DNA from: Maylandia zebra
Taxonomy: Eukaryota; Chordata; Actinopteri; Cichliformes; Cichlidae
Length of the DNA: 64,000 nt
Reading direction: 5' to 3'
Assembly (NCBI RefSeq): GCF_041146795.1
Contig: NC_135175.1
Coordinates: 31,375,075 to 31,439,074, forward strand
Translations under genes and position numbers: made by a program
Notes under the pieces: model-generated
Database searches by the model: none
Told to the model about the DNA's origin: nothing
The model's input: only the letters and a program-made list of their open reading frames with translations
Shown here: positions 1 to 13,094 of the stretch, one piece after another
How the letters are laid out: each line of letters begins with the position of its first letter
Numbering within the stretch: position 1 is the first letter of the stretch

Positions 1-84
1 TCTGGTTTCAGTGTCAGACTCAAAAAGCTTGAGATCAGGCTCCACAGAGTTCAGATAGAATCATTTAAACTTGTGTTGAACTGA
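1..84 (+). CDS. C-terminal tail of a C2H2 zinc-finger gene (unit A, partial)
   Basis: Only the last 27 codons and a TGA stop are present; the rest of the gene lies before the window. The stretch is the same as the basic tail that ends gene C (36474-37166) and, apart from a shorter end, gene E. It has no finger of its own. It shows that the tandem zinc-finger family continues leftwards. Position 62 is C here; the matching base in gene E is A, which makes a stop three codons after its GTT CAG ATA, so unit A has the longer tail. Confidence 0.85.
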   Translation, partial: SGFSVRLKKLEIRLHRVQIESFKLVLN

Positions 85-183
85 ACTGGTTGCTGGGCTG
101 AACTTCTACATAATACAGATTTACATGGGATCTTATTTTCTGTCGTTTTACTGAGTCAGTTTTGTCCTTTTTTCTCTGTCCAG
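85..183 (+). other. 3' UTR start of unit A, up to the Harbinger insertion
   Basis: This stretch is shared with the sequence after the stop codons of genes B to E. It is cut at CTCTGTC-CAG by the Harbinger element. The normal downstream 3' UTR, with its AATAAA signals (as at 21868-21873), does not reappear before gene B, so unit A must end its transcript elsewhere, for example at the AATAAA near 905. Confidence 0.7.
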
Positions 184-401
184 GGGCCCGTTCTTCGTAC
201 GTCGCTCACTACATCCAAGATCAAATGACACATCCAAGACCAAACCATCGCGCTAACCGTGAGCTCGCTAATCCGGTTCCCCGAACACACCTGCCGTTGA
301 CGATTAGTACAGCAGTAATGTGACATCACTGGGTGTCGTAAAAGGGGCTACGCATCGATAGTAGAAACATTGATCGGCAACCCGCTGAGTGGTCAGCGAA
401 A

Positions 402-1070
402 ATGTCGAAGGAGCGCGCTCAGTATTGTTCGGCAGCAGAGCAAGAACTCTTGATTGAGGGATTTCAGGAGTTTCAGAGTTTAATTAAAACGCAAGGGAAC
501 ACTGCAAAGGCTGCAAAAGCAAGGAGAGAGGGCTGGCAGAAAGTTGCTGACAAATTAAACTCGTAGGTGATTTAATAATAATAATAATAATAGATTGGAT
601 TTATATAGCGCTTTTCAAGGCACCCAAAGCGCTTTACAATGCCACTATTCAGTCACTCTCACATTCACACACTGGTGGAAGCAGCTACGGTTGTAGCCAC
701 AGCTGCTCTGGGACAGACTGACAGAAGCCAGGCTGCCATATCGCGCCATCGGCCCCTCTGGCCAACACCAGTAGGCGGTAGGGTAGATCTATCATATGAC
801 ACGATATTATCCAATATTATATGGCATTATATTGTATTATAATATGTTATATTATATCCCCTTACACATTAGAGCCACAACAGGACCCACTAGAACATGG
901 GAACAAATAAAAGTGAAATATAAGAATATTCTACAGAATGGTAATATTTATCTCTTATATTGCTTTTCGTCTCTTGGAAAGAGACCCTGTAATAGTCTGT
1001 TAGTTTGTTCATAACAGCAACCAAGAAAAGGGCAGAGCAAAAAAAGACAGGTGGTGGTCCTGCACCCCCT
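402..1070 (+). pseudogene. Harbinger MYB/SANT-like DNA-binding protein gene, truncated
   Basis: Three exons can be joined in one frame. Exon 1 is 402-562 (starts MSKERAQYCS; key residues include the W of EGWQ), exon 2 is 873-940 (contains the TWEQIKVKYKNI motif) and exon 3 runs from 1018 (KKRAEQKKTGGGP) to about 1070. The motif pair matches the MYB-like protein in the fuller Harbinger at 37479-37840. In the family this protein helps bring the transposase to the nucleus and the element ends. The frame is lost soon after 1070, where the deletion junction joins transposase sequence. Confidence 0.75.
573..785 (-). mobile_element. LINE 3'-end fragment with TAA-repeat tail
   Basis: Read on the - strand, this ends in a run of ATT units at 572-592, after the phrase AAAGCGCTATATAAATCCAAT, typical of fish LINE or LINE-derived SINE tails. 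It lies in intron 1 of the MYB-like gene, so it entered after the Harbinger element. No coding sequence is seen in it. The LINE family is not certain. Confidence 0.55.
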
Positions 1071-1074
1071 TGTC

Positions 1075-1277
1075 AACAAGTTGGTTAAGTAAATAATACC
1101 CTCACGGGAATATCGATATCTCTCTATGAGCACACTGTCACGCTGAGCTGAAGGATCCTGTCTGTCCCGCAATATACGCTGAATTCTGAGGACTCTCCTT
1201 ATCAATCTTGCACCTTCCGCAATGGGTTGGTCGCGTATACGGACAGGACATGGCTGCGACAGACTTCCCAAATCCAC
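1075..1277 (-). pseudogene. Harbinger transposase exon 1, fragment
   Basis: About 65 codons, beginning MDLGSLSQPCPVRIRD, align with the N-terminus of the transposase at 39780-41070: both have an arginine-rich stretch (LIRRVLRIQRILRDR here), then ERYR(Y/F)S and a tyrosine-leucine helix. It stops at the junction with MYB-like exon 3. No catalytic residue is retained. It lies head-on to the MYB-like gene, as in the full element. Confidence 0.7.
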
Positions 1278-1588
1278 CTTCGCTTTTATAGCCGTGGTCT
1301 CTCATCTTGATTACACGAAGTAATTTACAATTACTACTCTGAAATATGAATTACATCTGTAATAATCACATACACGTAATAGAATGTTAATAGTACATTT
1401 CCCTTTTTTAGGAAATGACCTGTATGTATCTGTGTGAAATCAATAAAAGGATCAAGTGCTGCATTATCTTTAGTTACATTGATAATATTTATTTATGGTG
1501 AAACAGTGGTGGAATATCGCTGTTGCTTTCGTATAAATGAAGCGGACATACCTGCATGGCCGCGATCTAATCCTGTTTACATAAAGTA
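1278..1588. other. AT-rich stretch, nothing recognised
   Basis: By position this should hold the 5' UTR of the transposase and the right end of the Harbinger element, but I cannot see an inverted copy of the left end. An AATAAA at about 1441 could serve as a polyadenylation signal for unit A transcripts. Confidence 0.35.
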
Positions 1589-2337
1589 AGAGATAAGATA
1601 AGATAAGATAGAACTTTATTAATCCCTCGGGTGGGTTCCTCTGGGAAATTCGATTTCCAAAAAAGCACAGCACCGACAGAAGTTACAGAGTTATACACAC
1701 ACACATATATATAAATACAGAGACAATATAAATAAAATATACGAAGGGGATAAATAGAATAAATAGGAATAAAAATAAAAATACAAGTGAATTGCACATT
1801 TCAAGTATTGAGTCTATTGCACCGTTGACTATTTACAAAAGTATTGCACAAAAGGTATTGCACAGTGAGGTGAAGAGGCACTACAGCTTAGTTGTTCCCC
1901 CCTCCTTTGTCCTCCTGTTTCCCCTCCCTCTCCCCTCCAGAGAGGAGTTAAACAGTCTGATGGCGTGTGGGACAAAGGAGTTTTTAAGTCTGTTAGTTCT
2001 TGTCTTTGGGAGAAGCAACCTGTCACTGAACAGACTCTTCTGATTGTTTATGGCCGTGTGCAGAGGATGTCCAGCATTGTTCATAATGTCCATCAGTTTC
2101 TTTAATGTCCTTTTCTCTGCCACTGTCACCAGAGTGTCCAGCTTCATGCCGACCACAGAGCTAGCCTTCCTGATCAGTTTCTCCAGCCTGGATGAGTCCT
2201 TGCTGTGCTGCTCCCCCAGCACACCACAGCATAGAAAAGTACTCCAGCAACCACCGACTGGTAAAACATCCTCAGGAGCTTCCTGCAGATGTTAAAAGAC
2301 CTCAGCCTCCTGAGGAAGTACAGTACAGTACAGTACT
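1589..2337 (-). mobile_element. 5'-truncated LINE with GATAA tail (reverse transcriptase C-terminus)
   Basis: On the - strand the piece encodes the end of a non-LTR reverse transcriptase: YFLRRLRSFN, then FYAVVCWG, LEKLIRKASSVVG and a final RLFN segment. It finishes in an AGATAAGATAAGATA run at 1589-1612, typical of a LINE 3' tail. The protein is split over two frames near 2200, so it is dead. The family resembles the Jockey/L2/Rex group; I cannot name the clade with certainty. Confidence 0.7.
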
Positions 2338-3111
2338 GCTCCCGAGCAGGTTTATGCTTACGGCTGCCCAAGGGCCCTGGCCGATGGTCGGTATCGTTGG
2401 CGGCACGACCAGGTGCTCAGAGTAGTTGCTGAAAAGATTGCCTCAGCAATCAGCACCAGCAAGCATCATCATGCTCCGAGGAAGGCAATCTCTTTTATTA
2501 AGGCTGGAGAGAAACCCCAGGTGCGCCCACATTTGACAACTGGCCTTCTCAACACAGCCTCTGATTGGCAGCTACAGGCTGACCTGGGTAAACAACTAAA
2601 GTTCCCTCAGAACATTGCAAAAACATCACTCCGGCCAGACTTGATAATTATTTCTGAGGCCTCAAAACAGCTGATCATGCTGGAACTCACAGTGCCCTGG
2701 GAAGAGCGGATTGAGGAGGCTAATGAAAGGAAACGAGGAAAGTACCAGGAACTAGTGCAAGAGTGCAGGGGAAGGGGCTGGAAGACTTTCTATGAGCCCA
2801 TAGAAGTGGGTTGTAGGGGCTTTGCAGGACGATCACTCTGCAAAGTCCTAGGCCGGCTGGGCGTGGCTGGGGCAGCCAAGAAGAGGGCCATCCAGGCTGT
2901 GAGTGAAGCGGCAGAGAAAGCCACAAGGTGGCTGTGGATTAAGAGGGCTGATCCGTGGGTAGCTACTGGTACGCAAGTCGGGGCCTGATCACCCCCGGCT
3001 GGGTCGCCTGGGCGAGGGTGTATGATGTTGTGAGACCCGAAACACCTGATGACCCTAGGATACATCACTGAAGATGCGTACCAGTGCATCCAGGAGATGT
3101 GTCTTTATAGT
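2338..3111 (+). mobile_element. 5'-truncated LINE encoding a restriction-like endonuclease end
   Basis: An open frame runs from about 2353 to 2988. It contains ALADGRYRWRHDQVL, then RPDLIII, LELTVPW and K(R)GKY, the PD-(D/E)XK order expected in the C-terminal endonuclease of R2/NeSL-type LINEs, followed by a basic tail. The RT domain is missing at the 5' side. A 3' UTR follows and ends ATGTGTCTTTATAG at 3111, where a second copy starts. Confidence 0.7.
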
Positions 3112-3775
3112 TAAACTCTGGCTGAGCCAGTGACGCCTAGGAAGAGTCTAGGTGACAACCAAGAAAGTTTGGTGACGACTGGAGAGACAGATGACAGCTC
3201 GGAAAGACGGCTCCAGGGGCAGGGTGGGCTAGCATCCCGGTCTGCAGTTTTCGCGAGAAAGCACCCAAAAAGCTATGGAAAGCCCTAAAGAAAGATACCC
3301 CCAGGAGACCCCGAGAGGGGGGGAGGATGAGGTCTCCAATCGGACGGACTTAAGGTTAACGACTAATGCAATGGAAAGGACTACGAGTAAGACATGTATC
3401 TGCGGCAAGCTGTGCAAGAACCAGCGTGGCCTAAATGTCCATCAGGCTAGAATGAAATGTTTGGAGCGGGAGAGTGAGGTGCAACGCACAGGTCCTGAAC
3501 CTGGTGAGACGCAGGAGGAGCCCGGCCAGGAGGCACCCCACAGAGCCCAGTCCCTCCATGCACAGGACTCTTCCAATCCAAGCAGTGTAGTTCCACAACA
3601 GCGGATTAAGTGGCCCCCAGCCAGCAGCCAGAGCGAGTGGCAGAAGTTTGATGAGGATGTCTCCAACATCATACAAGCTGTGGCCAAAAGAGAGAGACCC
3701 GAAACACCTGATGACCCTAGGATACATCACTGAAGATGCGTACCAGTGCATCCAGGAGATGTGTCTTTATAGAAT
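3112..3775 (+). mobile_element. Internally deleted copy of the same endonuclease-type LINE
   Basis: This begins with what looks like the 5' UTR. An open frame at 3275-3733 encodes an N-terminal C2H2-like finger (CICGKLCKNQ...H) and the phrase IKWPPASSQSEWQKFDEDV, typical of the N-terminal DNA-binding part of R2-like proteins. It then joins directly, near 3690, to the same 3' UTR as copy 1 (GACCCGAAACACCTG ... TTTATAG). RT and endonuclease are gone. The two copies lie head to tail with no spacer. Confidence 0.7.
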
Positions 3776-3925
3776 AAAGCACCAAATCCACACTTTTAAG
3801 CTTAAATTCTTTTTAATCCATTTTAAATCATGCTTTTTATTTTTGTTTTTTAATGTCTCTGTAAAGCACTTTGAATGACCTTGTTGTTGAATTGTGCTAT
3901 ATAAATAAACTCGCCTTACTGAATA
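3776..3925 (+). mobile_element. L2-type LINE 3' end
   Basis: The phrase TGTAAAGCACTTTGAATGACC followed by TGTGCTATATAAATAAACT is characteristic of fish L2/Maui 3' ends. Only the end is present. Confidence 0.6.
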
Positions 3926-5633
3926 CTATGTCACTTATTTATGTGCAAATGTTTAATAATGAAGAACATTAAAGCATTACTGTTGGCCACATGTCGGCAA
4001 AGTTATGTGACATTAGTGATGTTTGTACTAACTTGGTTTTAAAGCCTTTAAAATATTCGCTGTTCAATAGTCGACCTTAATCTTACAGAGAATGTGATGA
4101 TTTTATGGATAATTAAAGTCAGTCATATATCCACAAACACAACAAGCTGAAAGTCAGTGATGCTGCTCGGTTTGCAGTCCTGAATATCACGGCACAAGCA
4201 GGATTCACTGCACTGTTAATGTTAGCTATGTTATATTGCTGCCTCTGTTCGGTGGTGTCGAGCCAAACGGACTTTAACGTGTGTTTGAACGAGCTGACGG
4301 TTCACTCGTTAAGCTGAAAGAAAGATGCCTCCGTGCAAGCTTGAACATGTTGCGTGTGCCGTCGGAACTGGATTTCAGTCTAAACTGGTGTCCGTGTTGG
4401 TCCTGCAGAGAATCAGAGTTGGAAAAGTTGTTAATGTAGCAAAAAACAAAATGTAATGCATTTTGTTCATAATCTCTTTAAAGTCATGATCTTTTTTTTT
4501 ATCGCTGTCACTGGAGTGGGTAAATGAGTCTGCAAAGTTAAAAAAACAGATTTACATTTATTGTTTATTACTTTTATCGTCATCATCCCATTTATACACA
4601 TTTAAGAAATAACGTGTAAAATAACCTTTTGTTTGCATTTGGAGACTCGGCGTTTGAACCATCCCAGATATCTGCACCAGGGAACCAACTTCTCAAGCCG
4701 GTAAAAAGGTCAAGGACACAGTTACACGATCGCTAAACTAACCTGTTTTTGAATAAAAGAAAACCATATAAGCATGATCCCTGGAATCTCGGTTTAAAAA
4801 AAGAGAAGCACTACAAATTACTTTTCTTATGTTTAGTATACAGGAGTTGCTGCTCACACTCTGAGTTGCACTAGTGTGTCTGTCAGACGCCCGCACGCGC
4901 AGTCACGCCGGACACTTCCTGACCTTATTTCCACGAGCCCTCGACTCAGCTGCAAAGTTCTTACGGGGTCAGTTTCATCAGAATTATCTGCCATCATTCA
5001 GACATAAGTTGAGCAATGGTTTAACCAATTTTTTCCATCAAGCCATGAAGGGATGCCGGAATTAAACAGAACATAGGATGTAAGTTAAGGAAATATAAGT
5101 TTGACCTTGGAGCACATCTCCTTCAGCGTTCACAATAATGGATTGCATTTCTCTCAGTCAACTGACTGTTTAGGGGGGAAAGCGGCTAATAGTTAGTGGG
5201 CTCTGTGTTTGTTGTTTTTTAATCACACTAGGAGTGAACAAAAGCAGAAAACAACCCTGTAAAGATGCAGACTGTGATAGTCTGGTTTATACCACAAATC
5301 TTACCAGCTGTAACTGAGTTTTTTGTGGTTTAAGTTATAAGTACGTGTCAAGACTTCTGTCTCGCAGCAACATTGCCGATGTGATCCTTCTTTTTTGTTC
5401 CCTATTAATGATCTACGGTAATATGTGATATTGCCCCCATAAAATAATAAGGCTTTAATGAAATCATTGTGATACAGAGATTTGGATTCTTGTGCGTGCA
5501 ATGTGCATGAAGTAGATAAACAAGAAATTTAGTCAAGATTGGATGTACTTCTGTGTTTACCAACTGCTCCAAACTGACTTTATGCTTCATACGTGTCAAC
5601 TCAGGGAACTCCTGTTGTGACCTCCCCTCTGTG
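3926..5633. other. No recognised gene or repeat
   Basis: No long open frame or terminal repeat is seen. Short frames here (for example 4325-4450 and 4874-5065) lack codon or domain support. The 4250-4420 part is richer in CpG and could be a regulatory piece or an unrecognised 5' exon; I cannot support either. Confidence 0.3.
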
Positions 5634-5657
5634 AGCACACACGCACACACACACACA

Positions 5658-5689
<32 letters not shown>

Positions 5690-5768
5690 CACACACACAC
5701 GCACGCACGCACGCACGCACACACACACGCACGCACACACACACATGCACACACACACATGCACACAC
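5634..5768. repeat. CA/CG-CA dinucleotide microsatellite
   Basis: About 135 bases of CA interspersed with GCAC blocks. Open frames of Thr-His or Val-Cys across it are artefacts of the repeat. Confidence 0.95.
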
Positions 5769-6731
5769 AGAAAGAGAGAAACAGAGATCATTAATGCAGA
5801 GGATTGCAGCAGCTCTTGTATTTTCACTCTCTGCTGGATTTTAGATGAACAGTCACATAAATCTCGCTCCAAATTATTTGAAAAAAACATCAAAGTATCA
5901 CAGTATCGTGTTTTTTTGTTAGGGTCAAACTTCTCTTTGGGTAAAAATTAAGCCAACATCCAAGTGTCAAAGGTCGGTTCCAGGATGAAGGTCAAAGGGA
6001 AAGTCCCTGGGACGCTTCCGGTTATGTTTCCATCCGGCGTAGTCATCTGACGGGTCCGTGCTATATCGCCCTTCCTGACCCGGACTGGTATAACGTTTTG
6101 TAGAAAAGTTTGATCGATTCGCATGTCTGTCTGTGCTGTGCTTTACAAACACTCTTAAAGAAAAACAAACATCAGCCAAACACACGGTTCATCCTGATTG
6201 TCAGGTGTCGGCCATCCAGATTCCAGAGGTGCTGTGAAAGGTCATAAAGTTAACACTGTGCTGTAAAAAGAAGGCTGGAGTGCACAGAAACTGGTAGAGA
6301 TGCAGGTATCTGGTCGTCCTGGGTTCCACAGACTATAAGCTAAAAAGAATAAACACATTAAATTGCTGCACATTTGTAGAATAACATTTGAGATTACTTT
6401 AAAAATATTTTTTTATTACATTAAATGTAAAGAGTCAAATGGAAGTCTTTCTAAAGTTATATCATGATATTTATATTATGAAAAGCAGATTTTTGACAAT
6501 TTAAGGTTTTTACATTTTTAGATAAAATAAACACAAAAAAACAAATAACAAGAACACAAAGCTGGCAAACCCAACCAAAACTGACCAAAATCTAACAAAA
6601 ATACTCCCACATGACAGAACCTCTCCTCTGCCTCTCTGGCTCCATATCTCTCAATAGAACGATCTGTGGTTTGCTATCTCTCACCATCAGAACACTCCAC
6701 ACATCCTGCGAATGACTCACTTCCTTATAAA
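5769..6731. other. No recognised gene or repeat
   Basis: AT-rich sequence without a supported open frame. A region around 5980-6180 is less AT-rich, but its - strand frame of 72 codons has no recognisable domain. Confidence 0.3.
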
Positions 6732-6876
6732 CAGTGTTGGCAAGTTATTTTGAAAAAGTAATTAATTATAGTTACTAGATACTTCTTCAAATAAGTCACT
6801 TAGTTAGTAACTGAGTTACAAGATTCTGAAAGTAATGAATTACTTGAAAAGTAACTATAGCGTTACTTTAAAAAAA
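6732..6876. mobile_element. hAT-like element end (CAGTGTTGGCAAGTTA type)
   Basis: It starts CAGTGTTGGCAAGTTA and carries many GTAACT/AGTTAC units, like the right end of the hAT at 38176-39196 (CAGTGTTGGTCAAGTTACTT). Only one end is visible. The stretch after it to about 7204 is AT-rich with a possible second repeat start (TTTAACCCTCTGGGCTCCAG at 6880) and no gene. Confidence 0.55.
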
Positions 6877-7204
6877 CGTTTAACCCTCTGGGCTCCAGGG
6901 ATAATTGGCCATTTTTAACTACTTTTGATTTTACCTCCATATTTCACCTTTACAAACGATTTACTTTGCCTTGTTTGGCATCATTCTTTTCAGCACAACC
7001 TCACATGTCTGAATTTACAGTCATGTTCTCATTTTGACATACTGTACTGACACAATTGATCTAAAATCAGACAAAAACATAAAATCCAAGTAGAAAAAGT
7101 TATATATTTTACTGTAACCACCACAAACATGTTTAATGAATCACATTTCATAATTTTAAATGCAAATATTAATTGACAATTTTAAAATCATATGCAACAG
7201 TTTG

Positions 7205-10200
7205 TCGATGCAAGGCTGAGGGTGCTTTTGTAAGATCCAGGAAGAGGTGGCTGGAGGAGGGAGAACAAAATTCTGCTTTTTCAGGCTTGAAAAATACAGA
7301 TCCAAAATCAACTAAATATTAATGGCACTGTCTTTGACAATCCTAGAGAAATTTCACATTTCTGTGCCAAATTCTATACTAAACTGTACAACTCAAACTA
7401 TAATGAGGATGTCTCAACACTGTTTCTCAATAATATTAAAAACCTAAAAACTATTGTTGTGGAAGATAGAAGTCTCTGTGACAGCCCTCTGACTGTGGAG
7501 GGAGTTTGTAATTCTATTTCTGCACTTAAGGCCAACAAATCTCCTGGCACAGATGGTTCAACTGCAAAGTTTTATAAATCATTTTCTAATCTCCTGGCTG
7601 CGTTCTTACTGCAGGTTTTCATAGAAAGTATAGAGAATAACACCCTCCCTCCTACTCTTACTCAGGGTCTCATAACACTTATTCCAAAGCCAAACAAAGA
7701 CTTACTTCTTATTGATAGTTGGAGACCCGTCTGTCTGCTCAATAATGACTATGAGATTATGATTTTAGTACTTACTAACAGAATTAAAGAGGTCTTGGAC
7801 ACAATTATCGATGAGACACAATCAGGCTTTATAAGAAATAGATACATTTCTAATAACATTAGACTGGTTTTAGATCTACTTGATTACTCTGATTTGGTAT
7901 CTGACAATAGCTTCATTCTCTTCCTGGATTTTTAAAAGGCTTTTGATACAATTGAACATCAATTTATGTTCCACTCTTTGGAAAAATTTAGCATTTTTCT
8001 GTAAAGCTTCAAAACCTTGTACACAAATGGCAATAGCTCAATTAAAATGACTAACGGCTCCACCCCGAGATTTGACCTGTTATACAAGGAATCACCATAG
8101 CTGATAAGGAGCTCATCATCAGCCAGCTAGCTGATGACACCACACTCTTCTTGAAGAATGCAAATCAAATCCGTCCAGCCCTTAGTGTTATTAGTGATTT
8201 CTCTGAGGCATCTGGTTTATGTCTAAATCTAAAAAATGTGAATTACTAGCAATTAAAGGCTGCACTGCAAATGCTATCTGTAACATTTCTGTTAAACAAG
8301 AAGTCACATACCCAGGACTGTTAATATCCCAAGACCAAAAGTCAAGATGCTCATCAAACTTCACTCCGATTATACAAAGTGTCGCGGTTCGAATTTTGAG
8401 GAAGAGACCTACGACTGAAAGTCCATAGTGGGTCAACACAAAATATTTTATTAAAACACCTATAAATGGTGAAAATAGACACTGCAAAACATCAGGCTCC
8501 ATCTCCCTCCGCAGGGAGCGCAGACAGAGTCCTCGGAGGTGTTCAAAAAGTGTTTTATTACACACACACAGTACACGTACAGTGTGCGGGGAAGCCTTGA
8601 TCTTTCGTCTTCTCCTTTCTGCTCTTTACAGAAAGCTTTATAGCCTTTAATGACGTCAGGACAATTCCCAGACCTCCTCTATGTTCAGAACAACAAGACT
8701 TTCCCAGAATTAATACCAGATGTTTCCACTCATGTTTCCTGGGAACCTAACCAATAGTGTGTAGAGTGTGTAGTTTTGTGAAATTGTGGGTTCAGGCCAA
8801 AGAGAGTTGACTATCCTTATCTGACCTGGGCCTGCCTGGACCTGCAGCCAAGCTGGTGCTTTCTAGAATATGTTTTATTCTGCGTGCTCTGAAATAACTG
8901 ATAAATGATACATGATAAACTGATGATAAGCTGATGATAAGTAATACAGACTAATGAAGTAATGATGAAATAATGACAGTGCATGTAAATGATAACACAG
9001 TGACAGTAAAATAACATGTTTTTCTTGACAAAAGAAACACAAAAAAAAGTTCAACCAGTGGCTGCAAAGGGATTTATCTCTGAAAGGTAGAGTTTTAATT
9101 ACTAAAGCTGAAGGGATATCCCGACTGGCATATGCTGCTCTCTCCTTACATCTGGATAAGAAAATTAGTAAAGACATCGACCGCATGCTCTTTAATTTTA
9201 TATGGAAAAACCATAAGCAGGTCCTCTTAGCGTGGACCCTCATTTATAAACACAACTTCTTACCACACATATAACTCATCTGGAACAACAGAGATATTTT
9301 ATTCAAAAATAAATCACTTTTCCTGGAAACTTGGGTCCAAAATGGGATCCTATTGGTGGCTCAGCTGGTTAATAAAGAGGGAGTACGACTTACTTACAAT
9401 GAATCCCTTACACTATATAATTTCCCGTAAGTGTTTGGGAATTCTCAATGGTGCTTGGTGCCATACCCTTAATGTTATATAAAAACACTGACAGGTCAAT
9501 ATCTACCTCAGTCACTCTCCCTGATCCAGCTGAGTCAGCAGTGGGAAAAATCTGCTTTTCACAGGAACTTGGTAACAGCAATAAGAGAATACGTAGTTTA
9601 TTCCAAGAAGATATCGTGTCTCTCCCATATATATAATATCTTACTGGAACCGACATGTTCCAGATATCACCTGAAAGACAGTCAGGATGAGCCCATAAAT
9701 ATCTAATTGTAAACAAGGTGAAGGAAATCTCATATAAAATTCTTCATAAATGTTACCCAGCCAGTCACTATATGGTAACATTTAAAAGAGACATAAATAC
9801 TAATTGAACTTTCTGTGGGCATCATCCAGAAACTGTAGCACATCTTTTTTGGTACTGTTCCTCTACACAGAGATTCTGGAAGAATTTAACAGTTTTGTTA
9901 TTGTCCATATTTTAAGGGCGTTTTCTTAATGATGGGGAAATGTTTTATTCTGTTTCTTTAAGTTCACCAGGAAGAATGATAAATGTTTTTTATAATACAT
10001 TTCTTAATACGTTTAGCTAAATGTTCTATCCATAAATGTAAGTTTATTAATAAAACACCATATTTCTGCTTTTTTATAAGGATATGGAATTGTACATACA
10101 ATCAATATCAGACTCAACCAACAAAAAGGAGCAATATTTATATATGTTGATTTTTGCACGTACTCATATAATTATTTTTTTTTACCCCCGGTTCTGTATG

Positions 10201-10279
10201 TTCATGTTCTGTTCTTTCTTAAACTTCATCTGTTTGTATGTTGTATACTTATTGTGTTTCAATAAAGTTCAGTAAAAAA
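7205..10279 (+). mobile_element. Tx1/L1-like LINE, 5'-truncated and broken
   Basis: The frame carries reverse transcriptase motifs in order: NKSPGTDG, LPPTLTQGLITLIPKPNKD, SWRPVCLLNNDYEI, DETQSGFIRNRYISNN and FILFLDF (7459-7935), a stop in place of the next codon before KAFDTIEHQF, then QLADDTTLFLKNAN near 8130, where ADD replaces the usual YADD. Downstream pieces (LQRDLSLKGRVLITKAEGIS near 9065) match the C-terminal part. The end is an AATAAAG-type tail at about 10279. A solo LTR splits it at 8380-9039. It is dead. Confidence 0.75.
8380..9039 (-). mobile_element. Solo LTR inserted in the Tx1-like LINE
   Basis: The block interrupts the LINE frame exactly; LINE coding resumes at 9045. It begins TGTCGCGG and ends AAACA, fitting TG...CA ends, with CAAAG before it and CAAAA after it as a probable imperfect 5-bp target duplication. 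On the - strand it has CTATAAAG (TATA-like) and later two AATAAAA signals in promoter-to-polyA order. There is no internal retroviral sequence. The LTR family is not identified. Confidence 0.6.
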
Positions 10280-10438
10280 GTACGTTCTAAATGAAGCTTC
10301 AGACGTCACTAATCACGTGACTCTGGCCAAACGAATCAAGCCTCGACACGGTGCTTCTGAAGCAGTATGTTGATCTTTTTCACACACGCACCGGAGCGTC
10401 AGCTTCAAGCGGACCATCGCTACCTCTCACATCTAAAG
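10280..10438 (+). promoter_or_regulatory. Presumed promoter and non-coding exon 1 of gene B
   Basis: The block CTACCTCTCACATCTAAAG followed by the donor GTAAGT at 10439 is shared with the same position in genes C, D and E. It precedes exon 2 by about 3 kb, as in the other copies. Upstream are CpGs and an ATCACGTGAC E-box. The promoter part differs much more from the other copies than the genes do. The transcription start is not known. Confidence 0.5.
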
Positions 10439-10789
10439 GTAAGTGTCAAGGTAACTTTGAACTGAGTTCAGTCAATCTCGAGTTTTTCGAAGTTTTCTGA
10501 ATGAAGTTTTCTGTTGCTCTCTGTGAGAGGAGACCGTTAAAGGCGAGGCTCTCCAGAGTGTAGCAAAACAGGAAACCACAGCTGTGTGTGTAAGTGTGCA
10601 AACGAATATATTAGAAGTGCAAGTGAGCCACGAGTAAAGAAAGGTCAAGTTTCGTGGTTTGTTTTTCTCACCACTGATCACGCGCTCAACACTCTACACA
10701 TACTTGCATCACACGCGCACTCTCAAGCATCCGTATTGTACAATTCTGGGCGTCACGTGAGTTGCAGGCGTTACCATATAACGGAAATC

Positions 10790-13094
<2,305 letters not shown>

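Larger units (their letters stand above)
184..1285. mobile_element. Internally deleted PIF/Harbinger element
   Basis: The element begins GGGCCCGTTCTTCG directly after a CAG trinucleotide, the place where the Harbinger at 37266 sits after CTG. It keeps the start of the MYB-like gene on the + strand and a piece of transposase exon 1 on the - strand. These belong at opposite ends of a full element, so the middle (most of the transposase and the end of the MYB-like gene) is deleted. A LINE tail is inserted in its first intron. I could not find the right terminal repeat, so the right boundary is a guess. Confidence 0.75.

Noticed and set aside
1278..1340. Right end of the Harbinger derivative near CATCTTGATTACACGAAG
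   Set aside because: Only a few bases resemble the inverted left end; too weak to place the boundary.
4325..4455. Possible exon starting MPPCKLEHVACAV
   Set aside because: Short, no clear splice sites, no domain; not supportable.
5405..5951. Long frames of His/Thr or Cys/Val residues
   Set aside because: Produced by the CA microsatellite; no domain outside it.
8384..8400. GGTTCGAATTTT, similar to a tRNA B box
   Set aside because: No A box or cloverleaf nearby; it is the start of the solo LTR.
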